DNA of 64,000 bases from Hanleya hanleyi (lineage: Eukaryota > Mollusca > Polyplacophora > Lepidopleurida > Hanleyidae): contig JAVTVY010008188.1 of NCBI GenBank assembly GCA_036873755.1, positions 124,001-188,000 on the forward strand, written 5' to 3'. The notes beneath the pieces are model-generated. The model was not told where the DNA came from. It did no database searches and saw only the letters and a program-made list of their open reading frames with translations. Position numbers and translations under genes: made by a program. Positions 46,615 through 55,935 of the stretch are shown one piece after another; the stretch's first letter is position 1, and every line of letters begins with the position of its first letter.

Positions 46615-46929
46615 ATATTGAAGCTTCTGAAACCTAAAATAGAACCTGGATTTGTCAAGCGAGAGTCTATCGTTGATCACGGACCATTACCCCCTGTATC
46701 CGACACATGTTTGAATGATGAAGACATACAGTCATACACAACGATCACAGATCTGTCATGCATAACAGTGTTGCATGAACAGGTATCTTCAAGAACAGTT
46801 ACTTGTTATCGGCCCTCCTTCAAGTTAAATGGTATTAGAGTGCGAATCCACGAGCTAGAAACTTTATGCAAATTTTTGAAATATTGTTGCGTCACCCTTG
46901 CCGAACTGGGAATCGTTGTCCGCCGCTAA
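46615..46929 (+). other. in-frame open extension after the dispanin stop
   Basis: The reading frame continues for 104 sense codons after the single TAG (46612-46614) to a TAA at 46927. It contains basic segments but no domain I recognise. It may be 3' UTR, read-through sequence, or a gene interrupted by one nonsense mutation. Confidence 0.3.
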
Positions 46930-47399
46930 TATATGAAAGATGAGTCTTGCTTTGACACTTAGACAACAATGATGTTAGTTTTGTAGAGACAAAAGTGGAC
47001 TTCACCTGGATTTCAGGCAGTGTCCTTCAAAAATTAGCAGTTGCGCTTCGCCTAGAACGCATGTTGTGCTGTTATAAAACAATAATTTGCTGTTAAAAGT
47101 TTGTGAGTGAGCTCCCTGCAGCCCTGTAGCAAATACAGCCAGTTTACAGAGAATACTATTTGTAGCGGTGCACAGCAGTTGTTTTCCTTCCAAGAAATCC
47201 GTTAATTTAGTATATCTACTTGACTGCAATGTAATGATCCTCAAGTTAACTTCATTGCAAAGACAGTATTGACCACTGTGGTGAATGGGCTGTTTATAAA
47301 CTCCAATATACAATGGCTAGAAGAGGAGAGATTACAATTTGATGAACTTTGTCAAAACCTGAAATTTTATTTTCACATTGGTTCTATACAGCTTGTTCT

Positions 47400-47970
47400 T
47401 TAACCCTACCTGGCCTGGGGGTCGGGGGGGGGGGGGCGAAATCCCCCTCTGTAAAACTTTCTGCGCTATCTCCGAAACGACAACAAAATGGAGAGCTGAA
47501 ACTCCTTGACTTTATAGTTTATCATATTGGGGTCATTTTGATCCCATTTGCATAACCCCCAGAGCAGAGGATCATGGGTAAATCCAAGATGGCGGCCACG
47601 TGGGGTCAGAGAAAAGTGATGTTTTTGTCATATATCTTCAAAATTTCTGCTTTTCCGCGATGAAAGGTTGGCAAAAACTATTTTATTTCACATCACATTA
47701 ATATTCACTAATTTATCATGCAGTTTTTGCGGAAAAATTGCATAAATAAAATCCGACCTAAAAATCGACCAAAAATGCTGTTTTTGAAAATGACGTCACT
47801 GTGACGTCATCAAAGCATCCATCTTGAATTTGTTTTACATTTTTTGGTAAAGCTTGACACAACGGTGTAGTGTAGTAAGTTTCAGCCCCCTATCTCAAGG
47901 GGTAAAAAAATAATTAGGGGGAGGGGACCATTTCGCCCCCCTCCCCAGGCCAGGAGAAAGATAGGGTTAA
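47400..47970. mobile_element. piggyBac-like MITE with TTAA duplications
   Basis: The element 47404-47966 (563 bp) begins CCCTACCTGGCCTGGGG and ends with CCCCAGGCC...AAGATAGGG, flanked by TTAA (47400-47403 and 47967-47970). CCCT/AGGG ends with TTAA are the piggyBac pattern. The interior is non-coding and includes a GACGTCACTGTGACGTCATC site. A fragment with related ends and interior occurs at 63660-63900. Confidence 0.75.
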
Positions 47971-49251
47971 ATCATCATCGAATTCAGGGTTTGAATAATG
48001 GCGGCGATACAATCGTTTCTGCATCAAACGATATCATATGCGACCGTATGGAAATATGTAAACAGAACAGTATTGTGATTTTGATAGTTGAAATGACTTT
48101 ATCACTGCTGTTAGTGGAAATCACCAGTTGGAAACTGATGGATATAACGCACTTTTAATGATACGGATGACCGGTTAATAATTTGCAAGTAGTTGGCGTT
48201 CAACATCATGCTTTCATTTTCAAACATGCTACTCTCGTCCACCAATAATTGTGGAAAGCATTATATTTGATTGTTTTTGAACTAATGCCATTGCCGATAA
48301 CGTGACTCTATCCCATGAGCTTTTAGTTCGCATGTATATGACTAACTTGGTGGTCACCCAGTTCTGTATCAGACCAATCTGTATCAAAAGTAGTATCGCC
48401 TTGGTAAGACGGTCAATGTAATCCGAGAGCGCTGGTATAATCTTACAACAACAAACATTAAAGAAGTAAATCAATTTTCTTGCTCTTTTTATTTACTGCA
48501 TTCCCCCGAATACAAGAAAGACAACTCATGAAGTCAAAATTCTGTACTTTCCATCGCTGTTTGATGCAAGGAAGACAACTCCTACAGGTATAACATATCA
48601 ACGCTCCAACTGAACAGGACTTGGCATTTGTCGTCATCACACTATTCCTTGTAGTCAGGAACGACTAGATGATGTGAATCGTAACTATGTTGGAAATTTG
48701 GTTAACGGAAGGCTTGGGATACAGCCGTCAAATATGACTTTCCAATGGCAATGTCCCTTTCGCGATATTAATCAGAGACCAAATGATCATTAGCATACTT
48801 GTCTTCCTTGAAATAGTTGGATTATTTGATACATATTTACCGTATTTACATTAGTTATCCAAGTCTGTCCATTTTATTTAGTCGTCATCTTTGAAGCTTG
48901 ACAAAAGCAATAGTTAACGCTGCATATTTTCGTTTGTGTCAGCGTGTGTAACAAACTGAGCTCAACAAAATGATCACCATTGTCCTGCTCTCAATTACAC
49001 TGAGAGACATCATATTCTTATTGGAGTTGACAAAGGTTTTTGATGTCGTATAAAGGAAAAGGAAAAACTGGCGGTCCGTGTTGGTGTCGCTTATGTCCCA
49101 TCCAGTGAAATTGCCAAAACATAAACCGCACACACACCTCTATGACCGTACCCGACAGATTTTACCTTTGTGCAAGTGAACCTGAATACATTTTAACAGT
49201 AATAATGATAATAATAATAATGATTCTTTTTTACCCTCGGTTTAGCTATAA
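47971..49251. other. intergenic, nothing recognised
   Basis: No gene seen; short TAA repeats near 49203-49222. Confidence 0.5.
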
Positions 49252-49257
49252 GCCATC
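49252..49257. repeat. target-site duplication GCCATC (left)
   Basis: Directly precedes the AGTAGTAACC terminus; identical to 62661-62666. Confidence 0.95.
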
Positions 49258-49426
49258 AGTAGTAACCAAAGGGGATTTCGAGTCACATTGGTGTCAGTGC
49301 GCATGCGCGAGAAAGTGGTGTGCGCAGAAATGAGGAGGTCATGAGAAGGTATGCGCAGGAGTGTTCTGCGCAATTGTATGACGTCGTTTCCGGTCTGGAT
49401 GAATCGGGCGTGACCTTGGGGACATG

Positions 49427-49491
49427 GATTCCTCCGCGGTGATGCGGTCTGGCGGTGATGCGGTCGTCCTCCGCGGACCGAAAGTAGTCCC
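49427..49491. repeat. subterminal block shared with the 10.2-kb element
   Basis: ATTCCTCCGCGG, two GGTGATGCGGTC repeats and CCTCCGCGGACCGAAAGTAG, about 170 bases inside the terminus. Inverted copy at 62431-62494. Confidence 0.8.
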
Positions 49492-49542
49492 AAAACCGTG
49501 GGTTTTCGTGAGACTGTTCGGCAATCTGTAGAGACCGCTAAT

Positions 49543-49770
49543 GGACCGATTGGGGGTGAGTGAGTGAGTAGGATTTAACGTCGTTTTCAACATTGTTTCA
49601 GTCATATCACGACGGTGCCTACATGTGCCAGAACACGAGAGTGTCCACAGTTCCTATTATTCTGGACACTGATCAGCCCAGCCAGTACAGCACCCGGTCA
49701 CCCATCCAAGTATTGACCGAGCTCAACGCTGCTTAACTTCGGTGATCCGACGAGAACTGGACCGATTGGG
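49543..49770 (-). mobile_element. 5S-derived SINE inserted in the Polinton left arm
   Basis: The 204-base insert (49555-49758) is absent from the right arm and flanked by the 12-bp duplication GGACCGATTGGG (49543-49554 and 49759-49770). On the minus strand it starts with a 5S-like head (GATCACCGAAGTTAAGCAGC, then CTTGGATGGGTGACC) and ends in a tail ACTCACTCACTCACC. Confidence 0.85.
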
Positions 49771-49836
49771 TCGAGTGAGGTATCAATGTAAAGCATACGT
49801 GAGGGAGTATCCAACGGGCTGGTTGGGACGTGGAAC

Positions 49837-49859
49837 TGACGTCATTCTGCGCATGCGCA
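49837..49859. promoter_or_regulatory. CRE plus NRF1-type palindrome in the arm
   Basis: TGACGTCA (49837-49844) is followed three bases later by the perfect palindrome TGCGCATGCGCA (49848-49859). The pair recurs at 50151-50173 and, in eroded form, in the right arm near 61962-61984 and 62278-62300. Confidence 0.5.
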
Positions 49860-50789
49860 GTAGAGAAAGGGTATGAAATAGACGTTTTGGGTCTAGGTGG
49901 GCCACTAATGGTCCGATGGAGTAGAGTGAGGTATCAATGTGAAGCAGTCGTGAGAGAGCATCCACCTGGGCTAGTGTATCGTTCGTGTTCAACATTCTGC
50001 GCATGCGCAGACAGGGAATTGTGGGGAAAGGGTACGGAAATAGACGTTTTGGGGTTTAGGTGGGCCACTACTGGGCCGATTGGATCGAGTGAGGTAACAA
50101 TGTAAAGCATACGTGAGGGAGTATCCAACGGGCCGGATATGACGTGGAACTGACGTCATTCTGCGCATGCGCAGTAGAGAAAGTGTATGGAAATAGACGT
50201 TCTGGGATCGAGGTGGGCCACTAATGGGCCGAACTAGTGTGTCGTTCGCTGTCAACATTCTGCGCATGCGCAGACAGGGAATTGTGGGGTCTAGGTGGGC
50301 CACTAATGGTCCGATGGAGTCGAGTGAGGTATCAATGTGAAGCATTCGTGAAGGAGCATCCGCCTGGACTAGTGCGTCGTTCGTGTTCGACGTTCTGCGC
50401 ATGCCCAGACAGGGAATTGTGGGAAAAGCGTATGGAAATAGACGTGTTGGGGCCTAGGTGGGCCACTAGTGGGCCGATTGGATCGAGTGAGGTATCCATG
50501 TGAAGCCCATGTGAGGGGGCATCCGCCTGGACTAGTGTGTCGTTCGTGTTCAACATTCTGCTGCGCAGGTCACGTGGTTTGGTGGGTGGTGTGTGACGTC
50601 ACTTCCGGTTTTCAGAATGACCTCCGAACACAGAAGAGTTCTAATTTTTTTCTTAGACGTATGGAATGCATGTACTAGAACACCCGGGACTTCTTCAACA
50701 TCCGGGTTCTTTTCAACATCCGGGACCTCTTCCACATCCGGGTTTTTCCCGGCCCCGGCCCGGCCCGGCCCGGCCGCAGCGCGCGCGGG

Positions 50790-50878
50790 TTTCCTCCAAC
50801 CAAACTGACTGTCACCATATGAGTGAAACAAACTTGAGTGTGACAGTAAGCCAAATTCCCTCCCTCCCTCCCTCCAAG
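50790..50878 (+). mobile_element. SINE tail fragment
   Basis: Matches the 3' tail of the tRNA SINE at 15624-15860 (CCAACCAAACTGACTGTCACCA ... GAGTGAAACAAACTTGA ... CCCTCCCTCC), without the tRNA head. It abuts the inner edge of the left inverted repeat. Confidence 0.7.
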
Positions 50879-50954
50879 TATAGCGGAAAGCGGTTGTCGT
50901 GAATAACAACAAGTTCAGCAAGTTTTATACAGTTTATTATCCCCAATGTTACAT

Positions 50955-50987
50955 CATACCCAGGCTGGGGGAGCCGCCCTGGATATG
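50955..50987 (-). ncRNA. 3' stem-loop of the minus-strand zinc-finger gene
   Basis: On the minus strand, stem CATATCCA/TGGGTATG (one G-T pair) encloses a 17-base loop with GGCTCCCCCAGC. It lies 112 bases after the stop at 51099 and is followed by AATAAA (50938-50933). The loop equals that at 21632-21664 while a stem base differs but still pairs. Confidence 0.65.
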
Positions 50988-51098
50988 TTCAGTATGTTCA
51001 TAGCAAAACAAATTGAAATATCAAAACACCATGTTTTATTATTTAACGCACCGTCGCATTAGGTACAAGTGTTTACTGAGCTCAAGTCAACGATCGCA

Positions 51099-52082
51099 TC
51101 AGTGCAAGGGTGACGCATTCAGCCGATGGGGGTGGTCGGTCAGCTTGGTAACGAAGAACGTAGCATTGGTGACCCTCTCTACGGCCCATTGCGTGTTGGG
51201 GCGTTGACGATGTGCCCATCGCAAGGGATCCACGGTGTCCAGTTTCTCTAGCATCGTCTCTAGCGACACCCGGTTAATGATGGTGAACGGCTGGTCAAAC
51301 ACATGGTTGTTATTACTGGCATAATAATACCGTAACTGGTCCGTCTCTTTGTGACGTAAGATGTACCCGAAAGCGACATTCAATTTGAAGACCGTAGCTT
51401 GGTCATTGAAGATGGCTTCAACGTAGCTGCGTAGACGGGTGAGGTCGGTCAGTGGGAAATTGTAGATATCTGGAATGGGGCGATCACGGTGGAAAACGTG
51501 CCGTATCATGGGCCATTGGCGCCAATAAATGTCACTCACTGGATGGGCGTCCTGTAACACATCGCTAGGAACATCCACTGCATCTCCCAGAAAATGTTCG
51601 ATGTCGTCAGGCGTATGACTGGCAACAGTAATGCTAGGGACTGGCTGGATATCTAGGCTCTTCTTAACTGTGGGTATAGTCGGGCTCTCTGTGATCGCAT
51701 CACTAGTGGTATTCGTCTCTACGGGCTCATCTTCACTGGGCCTGACCCTCCTGGGTGCCTCTTTAGTGGGAAGTTGTCGCCCAAACCGTAGAGACGGGGT
51801 ATGAATCAAACGCTGATGCCGCCTTAACTGACTGGGTCGTTTGTCGTCCCAATCGTTACGTTGTTCCGTCGTCCCCTCGTGGAATGAGCCTTCGTGGCGC
51901 AGTAAATTATCCTCCCGATTGAATGACCGTGCGCAGGTTATACAAGTATACCGTGCATCGTTGTAGGTGGAGGTCTCGTGGCGACGTAAATTATCTAGAC
52001 GAGTAAACTGCTTCTGGCAAGTTGTGCAAGTGAATATCAGGCTGGTGAGTTTCAGGCAAGTAGCTCCTCTCGTCAGAGTGGT
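51099..52082 (-). CDS. C2H2 zinc-finger protein, probable N-terminal part of Polinton polymerase gene
   Basis: The frame is open from 52082 to TGA 51099 (327 codons) without a credible ATG; the first fingers are at 52035-51885. Finger 1 (FTCTTCQKQFTRLDNLRRHE) lacks the second His; finger 2 (YTCITCARSFNREDNLLRHE) has H-x4-H. A polar linker and a conserved-looking domain follow, with FGYILRHKETDQLRYYYAS, RQRPNTQWAVERVTNATFFV and a final DHP. From memory, a similar finger plus FG-ILR block precedes the polymerase domain in some invertebrate Maverick proteins; here translation ends shortly after. It may be a truncated polymerase gene or a separate small gene. A stem-loop and AATAAA follow it. Confidence 0.6.
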   Translation of the reverse strand, partial: TTLTRGATCLKLTSLIFTCTTCQKQFTRLDNLRRHETSTYNDARYTCITCARSFNREDNLLRHEGSFHEGTTEQRNDWDDKRPSQLRRHQRLIHTPSLRFGRQLPTKEAPRRVRPSEDEPVETNTTSDAITESPTIPTVKKSLDIQPVPSITVASHTPDDIEHFLGDAVDVPSDVLQDAHPVSDIYWRQWPMIRHVFHRDRPIPDIYNFPLTDLTRLRSYVEAIFNDQATVFKLNVAFGYILRHKETDQLRYYYASNNNHVFDQPFTIINRVSLETMLEKLDTVDPLRWAHRQRPNTQWAVERVTNATFFVTKLTDHPHRLNASPLH

Positions 52083-52150
52083 TCAGGCTGGTCAGGCAGG
52101 CTGGTGAAGCAGGCCAATGAATGCAGCAATGCCCTAAAAAATTCCCACTT

Positions 52151-52560
52151 TTATTCACCTACATAGAAGTGCCCGGATGCAGGCGCGGACGTCAGCGAAA
52201 AATACATACCCGGATGCAGGCGCGAACGTCACCGAAAAAAACACATACAACTCACCACATACAGTGGCCCCCTCAAGACCCTCATACATACCCCGATGCA
52301 GGCGCAGACGTGAAGTGCCCGGATGAAAGACACGGACGTCACCGAAAAAAACACATACAACTCGCCGCATACAGTCGCCCCCCTCAAGACCCTCATACAT
52401 ACCCGAAAAGGCACGGACGTCACCGAAAAGACACGGACGTACCCGAAAAGACACGGACGTACCCGAAAAGACACGGACGTGCCCGAAATGACACGGTCGT
52501 ACCTGAAAAGACACAGACGTACCCGAAAAGACACGGACGTCAGCGAAATTGTGGAAAAAC
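52151..52560. repeat. left iteron-like array and 20-bp minisatellite
   Basis: Four units of the type CCCGGATGCAGGCGCGGACGT followed by CAGCGAAAA (starting about 52167, 52205, 52291 and 52317) pass into about seven tandem 20-base units ACCCGAAAAGACACGGACGT. Two longer units also repeat an intervening CACATACAACTC...CCTCATACATACC segment. A matching pair of units lies at 60908-61005, so the array type brackets the coding region. Confidence 0.8.
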
Positions 52561-52751
52561 TCCACAGACAGGTCAGTACATGCATTCCTATCATGTTTCC
52601 TACCCAGGTCACGCCCGATTCACGCATAATAAAAGGATTGACCTGTAATCTGTGTTGTTGTTGCTCTCTTTTTGGACTAACCCATCAGAATAGTACGTAT
52701 CACGGACTACACCCGTAGAGCTACGAATAGGCGCGCATGTGTGACATGGTT

Positions 52752-52758
52752 TATAAAA
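52752..52758 (+). promoter_or_regulatory. TATA box
   Basis: TATAAAA 53 bases upstream of the ATG at 52805. Confidence 0.65.
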
Positions 52759-52804
52759 CACGTCCCTCTGGATCCCACACTCCCATTCCTACGGTTGCAG
52801 AGCC

Positions 52805-53422
52805 ATGACGGAAACCCATCCCTATGCGACTCGCATTTTACAGCATGCGACCGTGGTTAATTCACTCACGGGTTACCGAGCAGTGGTTCGGTCCATGTTT
52901 GCAGATGGTGACGACAACGAGAGGCGACGCCAGATCCTGAAAGAGTTCACAGAAGCGGTCCTCGACAGAGTGCACTCGATGGAGAGGTGTGCTATCACTC
53001 ACCACTACTGGACTATGACAGCCATCCTTGATGCCCGGGCTATGGACCACGAACGCTCACGCCGGAACCAGCGACGGCTCGTTGGCCTAGTCATGGTCTG
53101 TGCCCTCTTGACCCTGGCGCTGTGGCATAGACAGTGGGACCTGACCATAAATACGAGGGTCAGTCACAGTGTGCGTCATTCACCGATCGTCATTGGGTCA
53201 ATCATGTCGCCGAGGGACCTGACCATAAATACGAGAGACATGGAGAGTGTGTGTCATTCACCGTTCGTCATTACCATGAACCATGTCACCAGTTCCACGT
53301 CTATAAAGATAAAGTCATCCTCGTGGAAGACCGTGAAGATGTTTGCTGGTCGCGCGCTGAGGCCGTTTCGAATACGGATACGCTACACCGTGACGGCTGG
53401 ACCAAATTTAAACGGATGTTGA
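52805..53422 (+). CDS. Polinton small membrane protein, unknown function
   Basis: Starts MTETHPYATRILQHATVV after a TATA box. A largely helical, charged N-terminal region (residues 1-90) is followed by a single hydrophobic segment (about residues 92-107, LVGLVMVCALLTLALW) and HRQW. The frame stays open to 53422, but residues after about 111 are read from a duplicated promoter-like sequence (two copies of GGACCTGACCATAAATACGAG at 53139 and 53217). The original protein therefore probably ended near 53140 and has lost its stop. I do not recognise the family. A single C-terminal anchor suggests a virion or host-membrane protein. Confidence 0.5.
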   Translation: MTETHPYATRILQHATVVNSLTGYRAVVRSMFADGDDNERRRQILKEFTEAVLDRVHSMERCAITHHYWTMTAILDARAMDHERSRRNQRRLVGLVMVCALLTLALWHRQWDLTINTRVSHSVRHSPIVIGSIMSPRDLTINTRDMESVCHSPFVITMNHVTSSTSIKIKSSSWKTVKMFAGRALRPFRIRIRYTVTAGPNLNGC

Positions 53423-53775
53423 GTGGTGAGCTCGACGGAAACCTCATCCACATAGACAATGCCATCTACGTACATCGTGGACCCTTCTTCCCACGCCTGG
53501 ACCGTTACCAAGACCCTACGCGAGGCTTCACCCTAGACCCCGATCTGTGGACAGCCTTCGTGAAAGTGGTGCCTATTGTGGACCAGCTGTTTACACCGGA
53601 CGAGCGGTCATCAGACGAGTTGGAGTGGGCTCGTGCCCTGAGAGAAGCGGCGGCAGAACCCAATGAACAAATGTCTAGCAATGAAGCGGAGGCAGACGAC
53701 GATGCCATTGATTACCCGGCTAGACTCAGTGACATGACCACCCGATCCTTTGATCTCACGGGGCTCTCCCTATAA
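53275..53775 (+). CDS. paralogue 1 of a small Polinton protein pair
   Basis: The conserved core (residues from about 53350 on) contains GWTKFKRMLSGELDG, a short beta-like stretch, RGPFFPRLDRY and FTLDPDLWTAFVKVVPIVDQ, then an acidic tail ending GLSL. It is clearly homologous to the next gene. The N-terminus is unresolved: the ATG at 53276, 52 bases after a CATAAATA box, is one base out of frame, and the continuous frame extends to 53134 without a plausible start. The beta-rich core followed by an F-T-L-x-P-x-x-W-x-A-(x)n-V-D helix faintly resembles PC4/p15-type single-strand DNA-binding proteins. That is only a guess. Confidence 0.55.
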   Translation, partial: HEPCHQFHVYKDKVILVEDREDVCWSRAEAVSNTDTLHRDGWTKFKRMLSGELDGNLIHIDNAIYVHRGPFFPRLDRYQDPTRGFTLDPDLWTAFVKVVPIVDQLFTPDERSSDELEWARALREAAAEPNEQMSSNEAEADDDAIDYPARLSDMTTRSFDLTGLSL

Positions 53776-53778
53776 ATA
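53771..53778 (+). promoter_or_regulatory. TATA box overlapping the upstream stop codon
   Basis: TATAAATA; its TAA (53773-53775) is the stop of the preceding gene. ATG of the next gene is 47 bases on. Confidence 0.65.
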
Positions 53779-53817
53779 CAAGAGTCAGTCAAATCTGGTA
53801 CCATTCACGTACTGACC

Positions 53818-54294
53818 ATGACGGAGCATATAATACTGGCGTATCTCAGCTTGACCCCCGAGGTTTTCCTGCACGTTTATGCGGATAAGGTCGATACCAT
53901 GGAGGAGGTGGGAGACATCTGTGATACAGACCCTACACAACCGTGCCCGGCTCACATTCGTCTGTTCCGGGAGGGCTGGACCAAATTCAAACGGATGTTG
54001 TCTGGTGAACTGGACGGCGACATCATCCACTTGTGTCACGATGTGTACATCCGACGCGGCCCCGTCTTTGCTCAATTGGCTCGGCTAGATGGGGGTACAG
54101 TGCATTTTACCCTTCACCCTGATCTATGGTCTGCATTGGAAGATGTCGTGGTAGATGTGGATCAAGTGCTTATCAAGCGGTCACCAGACCAGTTGGACTG
54201 GTCATTTACCATGGACACTGTGCTGGCAGAAGCCAACGAAGAAAATCAGAAAGAAACTCCGGACCAAGATATACCCGTTATAAATAAACGATAG
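53818..54294 (+). CDS. paralogue 2 of a small Polinton protein pair
   Basis: Encodes 158 residues from a clear ATG 47 bases after a TATA box. The core GWTKFKRMLSGELDG is identical to paralogue 1, and VYIRRGPVFAQLARL and FTLHPDLWSALEDVVVDVDQ align with it. The intervening and terminal parts have diverged, the tail being shorter and acidic. The identical block within otherwise diverged proteins indicates strong constraint or recent exchange. It is undamaged, unlike most genes of this element. Function is unknown; see paralogue 1 for the PC4 suggestion. Confidence 0.65.
   Translation: MTEHIILAYLSLTPEVFLHVYADKVDTMEEVGDICDTDPTQPCPAHIRLFREGWTKFKRMLSGELDGDIIHLCHDVYIRRGPVFAQLARLDGGTVHFTLHPDLWSALEDVVVDVDQVLIKRSPDQLDWSFTMDTVLAEANEENQKETPDQDIPVINKR
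54279..54286 (+). promoter_or_regulatory. TATA box upstream of the integrase
   Basis: TATAAATA within the last codons of paralogue 2, 43 bases before the integrase ATG at 54322. Confidence 0.65.
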
Positions 54295-54321
54295 AGCCAG
54301 GGTCCATCATAATTTGTCACC

Positions 54322-55391
54322 ATGAAGAGCTGGGAGAAGGTTTGGGATAACTTATACTACAGTCCCGACAGTCCGGCGGCCTATAATGCATAGTGCTCTA
54401 TCGAGCGGCCAAACCCCAGGGGATACAACGTGCCCAAGTCCGAGATTGGTTAAGAAAACAATACACCTATACCTTACATCGAGCTGCCCGTCGCCATTGT
54501 CTACGGAACCGGGTCATCGTGGGAGGACAAGATGCCCAAATGCAAGCGGATTTGGTCGATATGAGCGCCTTTGCCAAACACAAAGATGGGAATCGGTATA
54601 TCTTGACGTGCATCGATATCCTGTCGAAGTATGCGTGGGTGGTACCCATCCGGACGAAAACGGAGGCGAATCTCATAACGGCGTTCAAGGACATCTTCAA
54701 AACCGGGCGCAAACCCATGTATTTGCAAACCGACGAAGGCACGGAATTCCTCAACAGACCGTTCCAACAGTTTCTGAAAGCCCAGAAGGTGTTTTTCTTC
54801 CATACGTACAACGAGACCAAGGCTTCCGTGGTGGAAAGTTTCAACAGGACATTCAAAGGTCGTATGTATAAATATTTCACCTATAAGAATAAAAGACGGT
54901 ACATCGATGTTCTCCCGAAACTTGTGAGTGGTTACAATCGAGCCTATCACCGGAGTATAGAGAGAGCCCCCATTACCGTGACCCAACGCAATGAAGCCCA
55001 AGTTCGGCGTGTCTTGTACCCCAGGCAATCGCAGCGAACGACCAAGGAGTGGAACAAGGTCGGGGACCCTGTACGGATCAGTAAAGTCAAAGGTCAATTT
55101 GAGAAAAGTTACTTGCCCAACTGGAGCGATGAGCACTTCCTGATTAAACGGCGCCTACCCCGACAGCAGCGAGTCTATAAACTGGAAGATCTTCAAGGGG
55201 AACCGTTGCTAGGGACGTTTTACGAGACGGAATTACAGCCTGTCGTAAAAACACAGCAAGACTACTACACGGTGGAGGAGATTTTGAAAACGGAACGTCG
55301 ACGTGGCAAACTGTTTCATTTCGTCAAACGGCAAGGCTGTCCCAGTTCCTTCAATTCCTGGGTCGCTGCCAACCAGGTGAAACGACTATAA
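54322..55391 (+). pseudogene. Polinton integrase (DDE, chromodomain), frameshifted
   Basis: Retrovirus-type integrase that would insert the element and create the 6-bp duplication. The N-terminal 23 codons (MKSWEKVWDNLYYSP...) end at TAG 54391-54393; the rest lies in another frame from about 54387, so a small indel has broken the gene. In the long frame the catalytic core shows Asp in QADLVD, Asp in LQTDEGTEF and Glu in VVESFNRTF (D-x60-D-x33-E). The C-terminal 45 residues form a chromodomain (YYTVEEILKTER...SSFNSWV). The catalytic triad is intact. The stop TAA lies inside the next TATA box. The long frame lacks only the extreme N-terminus. Confidence 0.92.
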
Positions 55392-55392
55392 A
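55387..55392 (+). promoter_or_regulatory. TATA box overlapping the integrase stop
   Basis: TATAAA whose TAA is the integrase stop codon (55389-55391); the next ATG is 55 bases on. Confidence 0.65.
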
Positions 55393-55441
55393 GCCAGACA
55401 CCACTGCCGTCATCCTTCATTCCACGTTCGACCACAGTGCT

Positions 55442-55837
55442 ATGGACAAACAGCAGCTGCCTCTGAACACAGCGTCTCCCAAAAGGCGCAAAGCGCAAGT
55501 GGGCTTTGTGGTGATAGTGGTAACCCTGCTGAGTGTGTTGTACGGAGGTGTGTTTTACGACGTTGCCTATGTTAGCACGCTACTTATCCAACTGAGAACA
55601 CCAGCCACCAGTCAAACCAGTCTACAGATAGCACCAGTCAACCCCGTATCGAGCCCAGTCATCACCACCATCACACCCCGTGTACAAGCCACATCGAGCT
55701 CCACACCAAGTATACAGTCCACACCTACACCAAGAACACCCACTACGTCTGAAAACCCACCGGATTTCATCCCTCACAGTGAACAGACAACGACGACCGA
55801 CGTTGTACCCACCACCATCATCACTCACAATGAATAG
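55442..55837 (+). CDS. mucin-like type II membrane protein
   Basis: Encodes 131 residues: a basic cytosolic start with KRRK, one membrane segment (about residues 20-38, VGFVVIVVTLLSVLYGGVF) and then an extracellular stalk of about 85 residues, mostly Thr, Ser and Pro, likely to be O-glycosylated. Positive charges before the helix suggest N-in topology. A repeat of about 50 bases ends the gene: its first copy reads SEQTTTTDVVP, and the second copy has TAG where the first has CAG. So the present stop looks like a nonsense mutation, and the frame continues past it. Homology unknown; it could be a surface or attachment-type protein, by architecture only. Confidence 0.6.
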   Translation: MDKQQLPLNTASPKRRKAQVGFVVIVVTLLSVLYGGVFYDVAYVSTLLIQLRTPATSQTSLQIAPVNPVSSPVITTITPRVQATSSSTPSIQSTPTPRTPTTSENPPDFIPHSEQTTTTDVVPTTIITHNE

Positions 55838-55935
55838 ACAACGACCACCGACGTTGTACCCACCACCACCACTCCAGTTCACTCGTACCAAATTTACAAG
55901 AGCGGGTTACCACGACAGCTCATACAGCTCGAACC

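Larger units (their letters stand above)
49258..50790. repeat. left terminal inverted repeat of the Polinton
   Basis: Matches 61264-62660 inverted. It is made of sub-repeats with GGTCCGATGGAGTCGAGTGAG, TATCAATGTGAAGC, TTCTGCGCATGCGCAG and TGGGCCACTAATGG. The inner edge has four repeats containing ACATCCGGG, followed by a GC-rich CCGGCC tract. It is longer than the right arm because of a SINE insertion. Confidence 0.9.

Noticed and set aside
52121..52718. Plus- and minus-strand frames of up to 175 codons at 52.1-52.7 kb
   Set aside because: They follow the 20-base repeat array and iteron units; all frames are open because of the repeats.
54386..54871. 161-codon plus-strand frame overlapping the integrase
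   Set aside because: It overlaps the integrase core in another frame, and the integrase frame carries the DDE motifs.
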